52,979 bases of DNA from Streptomyces sp. CC208A (GTDB lineage: Bacteria; Actinomycetota; Actinomycetes; Streptomycetales; Streptomycetaceae). Below the pieces are notes generated by a model. The model was not told where the DNA came from. It was given only the letters and a program-made list of their open reading frames with translations, and made no database searches. Below are positions 1-8,224 of the stretch, piece by piece (position 1 is the first letter of the stretch; each line of letters opens with the position of its first letter). The stretch is from positions 1 through 52,979 of the forward strand of contig NZ_JASCXN010000044.1 in the NCBI RefSeq assembly GCF_030010625.1, given 5' to 3'. The position numbers and the translations under genes are program-made.

Positions 1-326
1 CCCCCTTTTGAAAGCACACTGAAAATGTTGCGAAGAGTCGACGTTGGTGAAGTCGACGCCTGCTGGTGCGGCCGTCCGATCCATTCTGGTGACGGTCACC
101 GAATCCCCCCTTTGGATTCAGTTCCAGTGGCTACAGAACCTAGCATCAGTCGATATGCGTCTCGTGGGTCACGCCGGCCCCGGGGTGCCTGACGTATGGT
201 AATTTGCAAGATGTGATCGCTTTCCTGTGCAGTGGCAATCGTTTGGGTGGTTTTTGAGGGTTATGTCGATACGGGGACTGCTGTTTCACGATCATCTCAA
301 CCGGCGGGCTCGATAGGCTGTTCGTC
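1..326. other. Non-coding left margin of the island
   Basis: I see no credible gene here. The stretch is less GC-rich than the core genes. It contains a short imperfect direct repeat around GTCGACG (about 37-58). At 87-110 a block shares GACGGTCAC, then AAT and CCCC, with the left terminus of the mini-transposon at 7579. A second partial match, GGTCACGC, lies at 167-174. A GAATCC/GGATTC inverted repeat sits at 101-119. These could be remnants of a transposon end, but that is inference. Confidence 0.4.
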
Positions 327-909
327 ATGGTGGGGATCGTTGAGCGATTGGTGCCGGATGACCTGTGGGAATTGTTTCAGCGGGTGGTGCCAGAGGTTCC
401 TTCGCGGCCTCAGGGTGGTGGGCGTCGGCGCCACGGTGACAGGGAAGTGCTGGCCGCGATCTTGTTCGTGGCGACGTCGGGCTGTGCATGGCAGCAATTG
501 CCGTCCGCGTCCTTCGGTCCTTCGGGAGCCACAGCTCATCGACGCTTCTCGGAGTGGACGAAAGCCGGAGTGTGGGTCGATCTCCACCGTCTGATCCTCG
601 AGAGGGCCGGATCCCGAGACGAGCTCGACTGGTCGCGTTGTGCGATCGACTCGGTGCACGGGCGAGCGATGAGAAAGGGGATCTGGCGGCCCGTATCCTG
701 TGAGACCGGAGCGGGGTCGGCATGAAGGTCGACCTGATCGCCGAGGGTTCGGCATGGGCGGGGCGCCATCGCTGAAGCTTCGATCGCATCGTGGTTTGGC
801 CCGGCGGGCCGTTGGCTCCGCTGTTGCTGCGAACGTAAAGCCGCCCACTTCCTTGCCTTCGTCACCATCGTTTCCGCCCTTCCCGCTACTGCGGGGCCGA
901 CCAAATGAG
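327..909 (+). pseudogene. Decayed IS5-family transposase remnant
   Basis: The ATG at 327 opens a 132-residue frame typical of the N-terminal half of IS5-family (IS427-like, DUF4096) transposases, with LVPDDLWELFQRVVPE, then a GGGRRRHGDREVLAAILFV segment and the SGCAWQQLP motif. The family frame continues in another register after about 690 (DRSGVGMKVDLIAEGS). It then jumps to a C-terminal piece (ERKAAHFLAFVTIVSAL, about 829-885) with most of the DDE catalytic region missing. Frameshifts plus an internal deletion make it inactive. No clear terminal inverted repeats were found. The broken nature is well supported; the exact subgroup is not. Confidence 0.7.
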
Positions 910-1066
910 ATGACACATTGGATGGGGTTTGACCGATCTAAAGGCCGAGGGGCGGGCGGAATTTCCTTCTGCCCAGAGTGCTGCCGACGCAAGCGGGGCT
1001 GCTGAATCCAGTGGTGGAATATGTCAGGTTGATCAGTGAGCTTCTCCAGCGTTGCAGCTCCAGGGT

Positions 1067-2430
1067 CAGGGCCAGGGCTTCGGCGTAGTCGCGTGACGCC
1101 CGGTTCGTGTCGATCTGCTCACATCGATGTCCGCGGAACGTGACAGGCACGGCTTCCAAGATCATGGAGTTCTCTACGCCCCGTGATCCAAGTGGAAGAC
1201 CGTGCCTGCCGACGCATCATCTCTGATCCCGCCTGCCCTTGACCAACTGCGTGCGAATCCGCAGGTCGGACCCGAGGAGGTCCCGGGTCTGCTGGAACGG
1301 TTGGCCGAGGTGCCGGACCCTCGTGACCCGCGCGGGGTGCGTCACCGCCTGACCGTCGTGCTCGCACTCACCGCGTGCGCGGTGCTGGCCGGAGCGACCT
1401 CGCTGCTGGCGGTCGGCGAGTGGATCGCCGATGCCCCGGGGTATGTGCTGGAACAGGTCGGTGCCGACCCCGATCCGCTTCTGTCCAGGCGGGTCCTGCC
1501 CGCCGAGACCACGGTCCGCCGACTGCTGGCCCGCATCGACGGAGACGCACTGGACCGAGTTGTCGGGAGCTGGCTCGCGGACCGCCGGCCGAATTCAACC
1601 GGGGTCGCCGCGCTGCGCGGCCTGGCCGTGGACGGCAAGAGCCTGCGCGGCGCGGCCAGGGCGAAGAACCGGAAGATCCACCTGCTCGCCGCGCTGGAGC
1701 ACACCACCGGCCTGGTCATGGCGCAGTTGGACGTCGGAGAGAAGACCAACGAGATCACTTGCTTCCAGCCGCTGCTGGACACCGTCGCCGGCCTGGCCGG
1801 CACCGTGGTCACCAGCGACGCGATGCACACCCAGCGCGAGCACGCCGACTACCTCCTTGACCGAGCGGCGCACTGCATCGTGATCGTCAAGGGCAACCAG
1901 AAGAAGCTCCGCAGGCCGCTCAAGTCCCTTCCCTGGAAGGACATCCCGCTTCAGGGCCGCACCAAGGGCATCGGTCACGGACGCTCGGAGATCCGCCGGA
2001 TCAAGGTCGCCACGGTGAACAACCTCCTCTTCCCCGGCGCCCGCCAGGCCGTCCAGATCAAACGCCGCCGCACCGACCGCAAGACCGGCAAGACCACCGT
2101 CAAGACGGTCTACGCCGTCACCAGCCTGACCGCCGAGCAAGCCGCACCGGCCCAGTTCGCCCGACTCGTCCGCGACCACTGGACGATCGAGGCCCTGCAC
2201 CACGTCCGCGACACCACCTTCGCCGAGGACGCCTCGCAAGTACGGACCGGCAACGCGCCCCGCGCGATGGCGACCTGGCGCAACCTCGCCATCGGAGCCC
2301 TCCGGGCAGCCGGAGCGAAGAACATCGCGGCCGGCCTCCGCCACAACGCCCGCGATCCCCGTCCTCCCCTCGCGCTCCTCGGCCTCAAGTGATCACAAAC
2401 CGGGCGTCACGCGATTACGCCGAAGCCCTG
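1067..2430 (+). mobile_element. ISAs1-family insertion sequence, intact
   Basis: The element carries one transposase gene between 37-bp terminal inverted repeats (1073-1109 and 2394-2430, 35 of 37 matching) that begin with the CAGGG typical of ISAs1-family elements. The 10-bp sequence GCTCCAGGGT flanks it at 1057-1066 and 2431-2440, as expected for a target duplication of this family. Removing the element with one copy of the repeat rejoins a minus-strand reading frame (VLTLELQRW) belonging to an older IS5-like gene. The left end carries a tandem duplication of the terminal hexamer CAGGGC (1067-1078). Confidence 0.88.
1202..2392 (+). CDS. ISAs1-family DDE transposase
   Basis: This 396-residue protein catalyses transposition of its host IS. 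It has the ISAs1 N-terminal region (LLERLAEVPDPRDPRGVRH, DUF4277-like) followed by a DDE_Tnp_1-type catalytic core. Visible core signatures are AVDGKSLRGA (first Asp), GEKTNEITCFQPLLD, VVTSDAMHTQ (second Asp) and the C-terminal HWTIEALHHVRDTTFAEDAS block that carries the Glu. The length matches the family norm of about 370-400 residues. The GTG at 1202 follows a GGAAG Shine-Dalgarno-like stretch. No frameshift is visible, so the gene may be active. It is related to, but clearly different from, the frameshifted copy at 2682-3834. Confidence 0.9.
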   Translation: MPADASSLIPPALDQLRANPQVGPEEVPGLLERLAEVPDPRDPRGVRHRLTVVLALTACAVLAGATSLLAVGEWIADAPGYVLEQVGADPDPLLSRRVLPAETTVRRLLARIDGDALDRVVGSWLADRRPNSTGVAALRGLAVDGKSLRGAARAKNRKIHLLAALEHTTGLVMAQLDVGEKTNEITCFQPLLDTVAGLAGTVVTSDAMHTQREHADYLLDRAAHCIVIVKGNQKKLRRPLKSLPWKDIPLQGRTKGIGHGRSEIRRIKVATVNNLLFPGARQAVQIKRRRTDRKTGKTTVKTVYAVTSLTAEQAAPAQFARLVRDHWTIEALHHVRDTTFAEDASQVRTGNAPRAMATWRNLAIGALRAAGAKNIAAGLRHNARDPRPPLALLGLK

Positions 2431-2536
2431 GCTCCAGGGTGAGGACGGCCTTGGCGATTGACGTCATGCGGTTGGGGCTGCAGCGGGACCTGCGGAAGAT
2501 CCGCCAGGTCTTCAGGCGGGCGACGCCGCGTTCGAC

Positions 2537-3876
2537 CAGGGCTGATTCAAAGTCGTGGTGATCTTGTGGTGTGCCTGGTCACAGGGGTGTGACGATCGGT
2601 TCGGGGGCCGCGACGGATGCAACGAAGCTCCGGTTGAAGACGGGTGACCTTGCCAAGTCGCCGTTCTCAGCCGGAGCTTCGATGTGCCGTCAGTCTGCCA
2701 CCGTCTGCTTGATCAAGTCGCCGTCGCGTCAGCACCGCGCGCTGCCGTCGCTCGTGGACCGGCTGTCGGTGCTGCCCGATCCACGCCGGCGGCGCGGGGT
2801 GCGTCACCCGTTCGTGGCGGTACTGCCGGTCGCCGCTTGCGCGGTGACGGCCGGGGCCCGCTCGTGGGCGGCGATCGGCCAGTGGTCCAGGGCGGCACCG
2901 CAGGACACCCTGGCCCGGCTCGGCGCTCGCACCGCCGGGGCACTTCGCGTGCGTGTCGCGCCGTCGCTGTCCACCATCCGCCGGATCGTGATCGCGGTGT
3001 GTCCGGGCGGACTGGCGGACCTGACCGGCCAGGACCCGGCCGGGGCCGACACCGTCGCGGTGGACGGAAAGCGCGCCCGCGGCTCGCGTCACGGCGCCGT
3101 CCCGGCCGTGCATCTCCTGGCCGTGATGACCGGTGAAGGCCGCACCGTCAGCCAGCTGCCCGTCCCGGGCAAGACGAACGAGATCACCTGCTTCACCGCC
3201 CTGCTCGCGCCGTTCGACCTGCGCAATGTCGTGGTGACCGCCGATGCCCTGCACACCCAGACCGCTCACGTCCGTTTCCTCGTCGAGCGGAAGCAGGCGC
3301 ACTTCCTCTTCCTGGTCAAGGCCGACCAGCCCGACCTGTTCGCCGCCTTGCGCTCGCTGCCCTGGAAGGAGGTGACCGCCCGCCGCTACGACCGCGAGGC
3401 CGGACACGGCCGCCGGGAGACGAGAGCCACCCGGGTGCTGACCGTCACCGGCCTGGGTCTGGACTTCCCCCCATGTCGTCCAGGCTGCCCGGATCCTGCG
3501 CTACCGCGTGGACACCGCGAGCGGCAGGTGCACCCGTGAGACCGTCTACGCGATCACGGACCTGACCTCGGCCGAAGCCTCCCCGCAGCGGATCTCCCGG
3601 CTGGCCCGGTCACAGTGGACCATCGAGAACCGGCTCCACCATGTCCGCGACACCACCTTCGCCGAGGACGCCTCGAAGATCCGTACCGGCCACGGACCGG
3701 CCAACCTGGCCACCCTCCGCAACCTCGCGATCAACGCACTCCGGGACGCAGGACACCGCAGCATCGCCGCCGGACTCCGCGAGGCGCCCTACGAACCATT
3801 CACCCGACCGCTCAAGCTCCTGGGCATCAGCTGACCGGCACCCCGACAAGATCACCACGACTTTGAATCAGCCCTG
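2537..3876 (+). mobile_element. ISAs1-family insertion sequence with frameshifted transposase
   Basis: Perfect 31-bp terminal inverted repeats lie at 2537-2567 and 3846-3876, starting CAGGGCTGATTCAAAGTCG. They enclose a single transposase reading frame that is interrupted by a frameshift. The flanking 10 bases (CGCGTTCGAC left, CCCCACATTC right) do not match, so no target duplication is visible. Either one side was rearranged after insertion or the element mediated a deletion. Only 106 bp separate it from the other ISAs1-family element. Confidence 0.88.
2682..3834 (+). pseudogene. ISAs1-family transposase, +1 frameshift at a C run
   Basis: The ATG at 2682 is preceded by GGAG. The first frame reads the family N-terminus (LVDRLSVLPDPRRRRGVRH), AVDGKRARGS, GKTNEITCF and VVTADALHTQ, and runs on out of register to a stop at 3539. 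The proper continuation (PHVVQAARILRYRVDT, then WTIENRLHHVRDTTFAEDAS) is in the next frame to 3834. The frames join at a run of six Cs (3467-3472); five would restore TTC CCC CAT and an intact protein of about 383 residues. It could be a disabling mutation, a sequencing slip, or rarely programmed frameshifting; mutation is the simplest reading. Confidence 0.82.
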
Positions 3877-3954
3877 CCCCACATTCCACTCCGCCCGCCG
3901 ATACTGCACTATCGTTCATGGCCATCTCGATGGCGCGCCTGCTGGCATCACAAG
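3877..3954 (+). promoter_or_regulatory. Leader region of the XRE–tniQ3–tniQ4 operon
   Basis: This short region separates the second ISAs1-family element from the XRE regulator. It contains TGCACTATCG at 3905-3914, a 10-mer that recurs at 13768-13777 in the leader of the opposite transposition operon. Sharing the word in front of both operons suggests a common operator, possibly for the XRE protein, but a chance match cannot be excluded. No convincing -35/-10 pair was identified. Confidence 0.35.
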
Positions 3955-4206
3955 GTGTCCCAGAGTGCTCCCCATCCCCGGCTGCAGGCCTTCGGCTTCG
4001 CTGTCCGCGACGCCCGGGAGCGCAACGGCATGAGCATCGAAGCACTTGCTGGAGCCGCCGACCTGTCCGCCCGCATGGTCATCGGCATCGAGCACGGCAA
4101 ACGGAACCCGTCGCTGCTCACCATCCTGGCCCTGGCCCAGGGCCTGGGCGTCAGCCCGGGCCGGCTGATCGAATCCGCGGAGGCCTGGCGGGAAACCGGG
4201 GCATGA
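3955..4206 (+). CDS. XRE-family helix-turn-helix regulator
   Basis: This 83-residue protein is almost entirely one HTH_3/Cro-C1 domain: FAVRDARERNGMSIEALAGA forms the first helices, SARMVIGIEHGKRNPSLLTILALAQGL the recognition region. Such proteins repress or activate small operons by binding inverted repeats. It overlaps tniQ3 by ATGA (4203-4206), so it is co-translated with the two plus-strand tniQ genes and probably controls the transposition genes. The GTG at 3955 is the assigned start, but its ribosome-binding site is weak. A regulator coupled directly to target-selector genes is a sensible arrangement for a transposon that needs tight control. Confidence 0.85.
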   Translation: MSQSAPHPRLQAFGFAVRDARERNGMSIEALAGAADLSARMVIGIEHGKRNPSLLTILALAQGLGVSPGRLIESAEAWRETGA

Positions 4207-5657
4207 GTCCAAGACGCCTCGCGCTGGTACCCGATCCCTATCCCGGTGAGTCTCTGCTGAGCTGGGGGGACGCGCTCGCACGGCTCAACCAGGTCTCCCG
4301 GACCGAGGCGCTGCGCATGGCGGGTCTGATCAGCTCCAGCACGGTGTCGGCCGTGTTCGGCTACCGCGTCAGCGACACCGTCGTGCGCGAGGTGAGCGAA
4401 AGCACCGGCGTGACGGGGGAGAAGCTGCGTGGCATGACGCTCGCCCACTACGCGGGCAGTGCGCTGGAGCCGCTGCCGCCGGACGACGCGAAGGAGTACG
4501 GGGCGTGGGCCGCGTGGCGGTACCGGCAGCGGACGGTGCTGCCCAAGCACTCCAACGCCTGTCCGTCGTGCCTGCGGGAGAACGGCGGCCGCTGGCTCCT
4601 GAAATGGCGCCTGGTCTGGTCGTTCGCGTGCGTACAGCACCATAGGTACCTGATCTCGCAGTGCTCCGGCTGCGGTTCCGCCTTGCACCGGGTGTGGCCG
4701 GGGGATCCGCAGTCCTGGATCTGTCCCGGGGCCTCGCGGGGGCTGGGGCTGCGTACGTCGGCACAGCCGTGCGGGCGCGACATCCGCCGCATGCGGGGCA
4801 AGCCGGTCCGAGACCCCCGGCTCCTGGCCTGCCAGCGGGAGATCGACCGCCTGCTCGACGGCCCGCACACCACGACGCCGGAGGAGGTACGGGACGTCCT
4901 CAGGGCGCTGTACCGCTCGATGCAGGACGCGTGGTCGCCGGTACGGGCCCTTCGGCTGCCCGCGACCGACGAGGCGGTCCACCGGGCCTGGGACCGCTAT
5001 CTCGCGCCCGGCGGAAGCGGCGAGCGGTACCGGCCTCTGCTCGTGGCCGCCGCCGTGAAGATCGCCACCGAGGCCGGCCCCGACACCGCCGATGGCGAGA
5101 CGGCCGGAAGCGGACTCGCACGGCCGAACTGGGGTGCCAGGCAGTCCGGGCAGCGAGGCGAGGTCGAACTGGCCGCGAACCGGTTCGGCGGCCACTGCCA
5201 TCACAGCGGATGTTCCGCCTGGGTGCCGGCCGGGCACGGCGTCGTGCTGGGCGACACCGAAGGCTGGGACACCTACTGCCCGCAGCACGCTCAGGCGTTC
5301 ACCCGTCGGGCCCGGTCCCGCGAACACATCGGGCCAGACGCCTTCACCGAGCCGTGCCTGAGGTTCCTCGACGCGCGCCTGCGTGAGGAGGAACAGCGCC
5401 TGGGCGAGGAGGACGACGATCTGCTCCGGCAGCGGATCGAGGCCCAGCGGCTGATCCTGGACGCCTGCGCGGCCACCGCTCCCCGTACACGCGAGGGAAG
5501 GTCCCTTCGGTACGCCGTGCGATGCCTGCTGCTGCCCTACGCGGGGCATCCGGACTTCCGTCCGTCGTGGCTGCCCCGCCAGGGCGAGAATCCGGCGCGG
5601 CCCCTCATGGAGAGCGCGGCCGGGGAGCAGAGGCAGGGAAGGGCAGGCCGTGGCTGA
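4203..5657 (+). CDS. tniQ: TniQ family transposon targeting protein (tniQ3)
   Basis: The 484-residue protein opens with the TniQ signature RRLALVPDPYPGESLLSW and has the TniQ zinc site: C120, C123, then C143 with H146 or H147, then C154 and C157. TniQ/TnsD proteins bind the target and recruit TnsC. A second cysteine/histidine group follows in the C-terminal half (RFGGHCHHSGCSAW, then CPQHAQAF). The start overlaps the XRE gene by ATGA, and the stop overlaps the GTG of tniQ4 by 8 bp. It aligns without a gap to the broken tniQ2 over the region around MTLAHYAG, so the two are close paralogues. The long C-terminal tail (about residues 395-484) is charged and may recognise DNA, by inference. Confidence 0.88.
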   Translation: MSPRRLALVPDPYPGESLLSWGDALARLNQVSRTEALRMAGLISSSTVSAVFGYRVSDTVVREVSESTGVTGEKLRGMTLAHYAGSALEPLPPDDAKEYGAWAAWRYRQRTVLPKHSNACPSCLRENGGRWLLKWRLVWSFACVQHHRYLISQCSGCGSALHRVWPGDPQSWICPGASRGLGLRTSAQPCGRDIRRMRGKPVRDPRLLACQREIDRLLDGPHTTTPEEVRDVLRALYRSMQDAWSPVRALRLPATDEAVHRAWDRYLAPGGSGERYRPLLVAAAVKIATEAGPDTADGETAGSGLARPNWGARQSGQRGEVELAANRFGGHCHHSGCSAWVPAGHGVVLGDTEGWDTYCPQHAQAFTRRARSREHIGPDAFTEPCLRFLDARLREEEQRLGEEDDDLLRQRIEAQRLILDACAATAPRTREGRSLRYAVRCLLLPYAGHPDFRPSWLPRQGENPARPLMESAAGEQRQGRAGRG

Positions 5658-6597
5658 GGAGGAGCCGGTCCGGCGGCTCGGGGTGGTTCCGGTCCCGTTT
5701 CCGGGGGAGGCGTTCGTCAGCTGGGTCGACACGGTCGCGGCGAGTCTGCGGGTGTCGCGGGCGGCGGCCCTGCGGGCCCTGGGACTGCCGGGCAGCGCGA
5801 GTTTCAGTACCCACCAGTTCCATCTGAGCCCGGAGCAGTTGGAAGGGCTGCGGCGGCGCACGGGGCTGAGGCCGGCGCAGGTGGAGCGGATGCTGTTCGC
5901 CTTCTACGCGCCGACGGCGCTGCCGCAGCTGGCTGCGGACAACGGGCGCGTCGATCAGGGGGTGCGCGTGAGCCAGCCGTGGCTGCGCCGCGATCACTCG
6001 GCCGCGTGCCCGCTGTGCGTCGAGGCGTCGGGCGGCCGGTGGCTGCTCAGCTGGCGGCTGAAGTGGACCTTCCTGTGCGCGGACCACCTGGTGTACCTGG
6101 TGGACCGCTGCCCCCGCTGCGGCCTCAGGCTGTACTGGCGTCTGGAGGCGACCGGCGTCGGACAGCGCACGCACTGCATGCGTCCGGCGGCGCGGAACGG
6201 CCGCGGCGCACGGCGCCTCGGGACGACGGTGTGCGGGTTCCCGGTGGCGGAGATGCCGGCGCTACCGGTGGGCGACGAGGAAGCTGTTCACGTCCAGCGC
6301 CGCGTCCAGGCGCTGCTGACCCCTGCCGACGCCTCACACAACGAGACCTCGCGCCGCCTGCTGCAGCAGCTCGTCCTGACCGTCCGCGACGTCACACACC
6401 GCAAGACGCTGGCCGGTCTGCTCGACCGGATGGAGAGTCCTGTCATCGTTGCCGTGCACGAGACACAGGGGCAGTCGTGGCAGCCGCCGCTGTCGTGGAC
6501 GCTGGAGAGGGGCACGCCTGCCGCGGTGTCCGCCCTCGTACGCATCGCCGCCCGGTCCGTCCGCTGGGACACGCCCGCGGTGGGGCCGCTCGGCTGA
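5650..6597 (+). CDS. tniQ: TniQ family protein (tniQ4)
   Basis: A 315-residue TniQ with the N-terminal motif RRLGVVPVPFPGEAFVSWVD and the zinc motif CPLC–(GGRWLLSWRLKWTFLC)–ADH–CPRCG. It is shorter than tniQ3 and lacks the second Cys/His cluster seen there, so it resembles a TniQ core with a different C-terminus. The GTG at 5650 lies inside the end of tniQ3, implying translational coupling. The pair tniQ3/tniQ4 recalls transposons that use two targeting proteins for different target classes, but which target each recognises cannot be told from sequence. Confidence 0.87.
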   Translation: MAEEEPVRRLGVVPVPFPGEAFVSWVDTVAASLRVSRAAALRALGLPGSASFSTHQFHLSPEQLEGLRRRTGLRPAQVERMLFAFYAPTALPQLAADNGRVDQGVRVSQPWLRRDHSAACPLCVEASGGRWLLSWRLKWTFLCADHLVYLVDRCPRCGLRLYWRLEATGVGQRTHCMRPAARNGRGARRLGTTVCGFPVAEMPALPVGDEEAVHVQRRVQALLTPADASHNETSRRLLQQLVLTVRDVTHRKTLAGLLDRMESPVIVAVHETQGQSWQPPLSWTLERGTPAAVSALVRIAARSVRWDTPAVGPLG

Positions 6598-7578
6598 CGG
6601 ACCGCCCACAACCACAAGGGTCACGCGGCCCGTCCCGCCAGGCTACGGCTTTCGTCATCGAGCGGTGCTCAGAGGGAACGCCGGGGGACGAGGTCTGCGG
6701 TGCCAGGCGTGATGACGTGATCCGCGTGTGCGGGGCACAGGAGCTGTGTCTTCACCACGTGGCCCTGGCCGGGCGGTACCCAGGCCGCGCAGGCGACCGC
6801 GCGGCACGTGCCGCCGAAGCGGTTGGCCGGCGGTGCGCCGGTGTCCGGGGGAAGGAGTCCGTCGGCCGACCACGAGGCCGTGTCGGCCTGTGCGAGGGTG
6901 TCCTGGGAGGCGGCGAGGCCGCCCGCCGTGGCGATCTTGAGGAGAGCGGCCGTCAGCAGTGGATCGTTCCGGTACCCCAGGGCCCCGCCATGGCCGTGCC
7001 AGCGCCGGTGGAGGACGGCGTCGGTGTCCTCCGGAAGCGGCGGAGCGTCGTCGTAGCCGATGCGGATGTCCTCCAGCGCCGTATGCAGCGACTGGAGGAT
7101 GTCCCGGCCGCCGTCACCGTGCGGGTGGTCGACGAGGCGGTCGAGATGGCGCTGGCACTGGAGCAGATGCGGGTCGGACAGTCGGGGAGGACGCATGCGG
7201 GAGATGACCCGGAGACAGACGCGTCCCTGGCTGCCTCGGTCGTACTGGCCGCACACGACGGCGTCCGCCGGGCCGGGGCCGATCCGGTGCAGACCGTTGC
7301 CGCAGCCGCGGCAGGCGCCGAGGAGGTAGACGCGGTGGCGTACGCAGGCGAAGGACCAGACCAGGCGCCACCGCAGCAGCCAGCGCCCGCCGCTCTCGCG
7401 CAGACACGCCGGGCACGCGCGCGACCGCTCGGACAGGGCGAGACGGAGACGGGCCACCCAGACGGCGGCGGTCCGCCAGCGCGGGGGAGAGGGAAACGCG
7501 GGCAGCACGCCACCGGCGTAGTGCGCGAGCGTCATCGCCTGCTGCCGGGCGGCGGCCAGTCCGGTGGCGGCTTGCACG

Positions 7579-7635
7579 TGTCGACGGTCACGCAATTCCC
7601 CACGGATCGCGTCTTCGGCTTCACGTAATTCCCCA
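7579..7635. repeat. Left end of the mini-transposon with two putative TnsB sites
   Basis: Outer site TCACGCAATTCCCCA at 7588-7602 and inner site TCACGTAATTCCCCA at 7621-7635 are direct repeats 33 bp apart. The outermost bases 7579-7581 are TGT. The inner site is identical to the reverse complement of the right outer site. Confidence 0.85.
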
Positions 7636-7661
7636 CCCTCGGGCCCGGCCCAATGGCTGGC

Positions 7662-8072
7662 TCAGACGGCTACACGAATGGGCACAGCGTCCGCACGCCC
7701 GTAGGCGAGCACCTGGGCGAGGACTTCACGGAACAGGACGACGTCCTCGGCCGGTGCTTCGATGACGGCCTCGATCTCGCTGTCGCTCAACCGCAGGTCC
7801 TCCAGTGCATCAGGGTTGAGCGAGACGCGGAGGACGTTGCCCATCAGCACGGCTTCGCGTACACAGCCGTACGCGGTTCCCTGCCCGGCTGTGACCAGGC
7901 AGTGTGTGTCCATGCCCAAGGCGACCTCCTGATCATCTGGGTCGTCCTCGCCTGCCATGAACATCAGGATGAAGCCGCTTCCGTCCTCCCCCTCGGCGAG
8001 AGCAGCTTCGGTGAAGTAGCCGTCAGGGTCGATCTCTGTTGTGGCGACACGAGCAGTGAATCGGTACGTCAT
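7662..8072 (-). CDS. Imm10-family immunity protein
   Basis: The 136-residue acidic protein has the look of the Imm10 family (polymorphic-toxin immunity proteins): MTYRFTARVATTEID, then EGEDGSGFILMFMAG, then EVALGMDTHCLVTAGQGTAYG with the family's conserved LVTA..GTAYG core, and a C-terminal YGRADAVPI. Such proteins normally neutralise a cognate secreted toxin domain. No toxin gene is adjacent, so this is an orphan immunity gene. It is the sole cargo of the mini-transposon in tniQ2 and is transcribed in the same direction as the interrupted operon. The family call rests on recalled motif similarity and is fairly firm; the cognate toxin is unknown. Confidence 0.75.
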   Translation of the reverse strand: MTYRFTARVATTEIDPDGYFTEAALAEGEDGSGFILMFMAGEDDPDDQEVALGMDTHCLVTAGQGTAYGCVREAVLMGNVLRVSLNPDALEDLRLSDSEIEAVIEAPAEDVVLFREVLAQVLAYGRADAVPIRVAV

Positions 8073-8176
8073 GACGGGGTTCTATCAGCGCGTTCAACCG
8101 AGGCGGGACACAGGGGGCTGAGCGCCCACGCTCCCCTCCAGGGACGGTGCCCACGAGGTGGACTCCGGGATCCCCC

Positions 8177-8224
8177 TGGGGAAGATCGTGAACTTCTGGC
8201 TGGGGAATTACGTGAGCGTCCACA
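8177..8224. repeat. Right end of the mini-transposon with two putative TnsB sites
   Basis: Outer site TGGGGAATTACGTGA at 8201-8215 and inner site TGGGGAAGATCGTGA at 8177-8191 are direct repeats 24 bp apart, inverted relative to the left-end copies. The end finishes with ACA at 8222-8224, next to the 5-bp flank GCAAG. Confidence 0.83.

Larger units (their letters stand above)
1010..2536 (-). pseudogene. IS5-like transposase C-terminal remnant split by an ISAs1 element
   Basis: Reading leftward, 2536-2431 encodes VERGVARLKTWRIFR followed by SPNRMTSIAKAVLTLE, which looks like the C-terminal end of an IS5/HARBI-type (DDE_Tnp_4) transposase. The frame continues at 1066 (LELQRWRSSLINLTY) once the ISAs1 element at 1067-2430 and one target duplication are removed. 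Upstream it is cut off at 2537 by the second ISAs1-family element. Only about 35-50 family-like residues survive, so this is a fossil that mainly records the order of insertions. Confidence 0.6.
7579..8224. mobile_element. 646-bp Tn7-like mini-transposon inside tniQ2
   Basis: The termini are 24-bp inverted repeats, 7579-7602 and 8201-8224, matching at 21 of 24 positions, starting TGT and ending ACA as in Tn7/Mu-type elements. Each end has an outer and an inner copy of a 15-mer of the form TCACGTAATTCCCCA: 7588-7602 and 7621-7635 on the left, 8201-8215 and 8177-8191 (inverted) on the right. This layout matches TnsB-binding-site arrays. Flanking 5-mers GCACG (7574-7578) and GCAAG (8225-8229) fit a 5-bp duplication with one mismatch. 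The only gene inside is Imm10-like, so it must be mobilised in trans. Confidence 0.88.

Noticed and set aside
7588..8215. Interpreting the repeats in tniQ2 as an ordinary MITE with 15-bp ends
   Set aside because: With ends at the 15-mers the flanks show no duplication and the gene does not rejoin in frame. Extending to TGT/ACA gives both.
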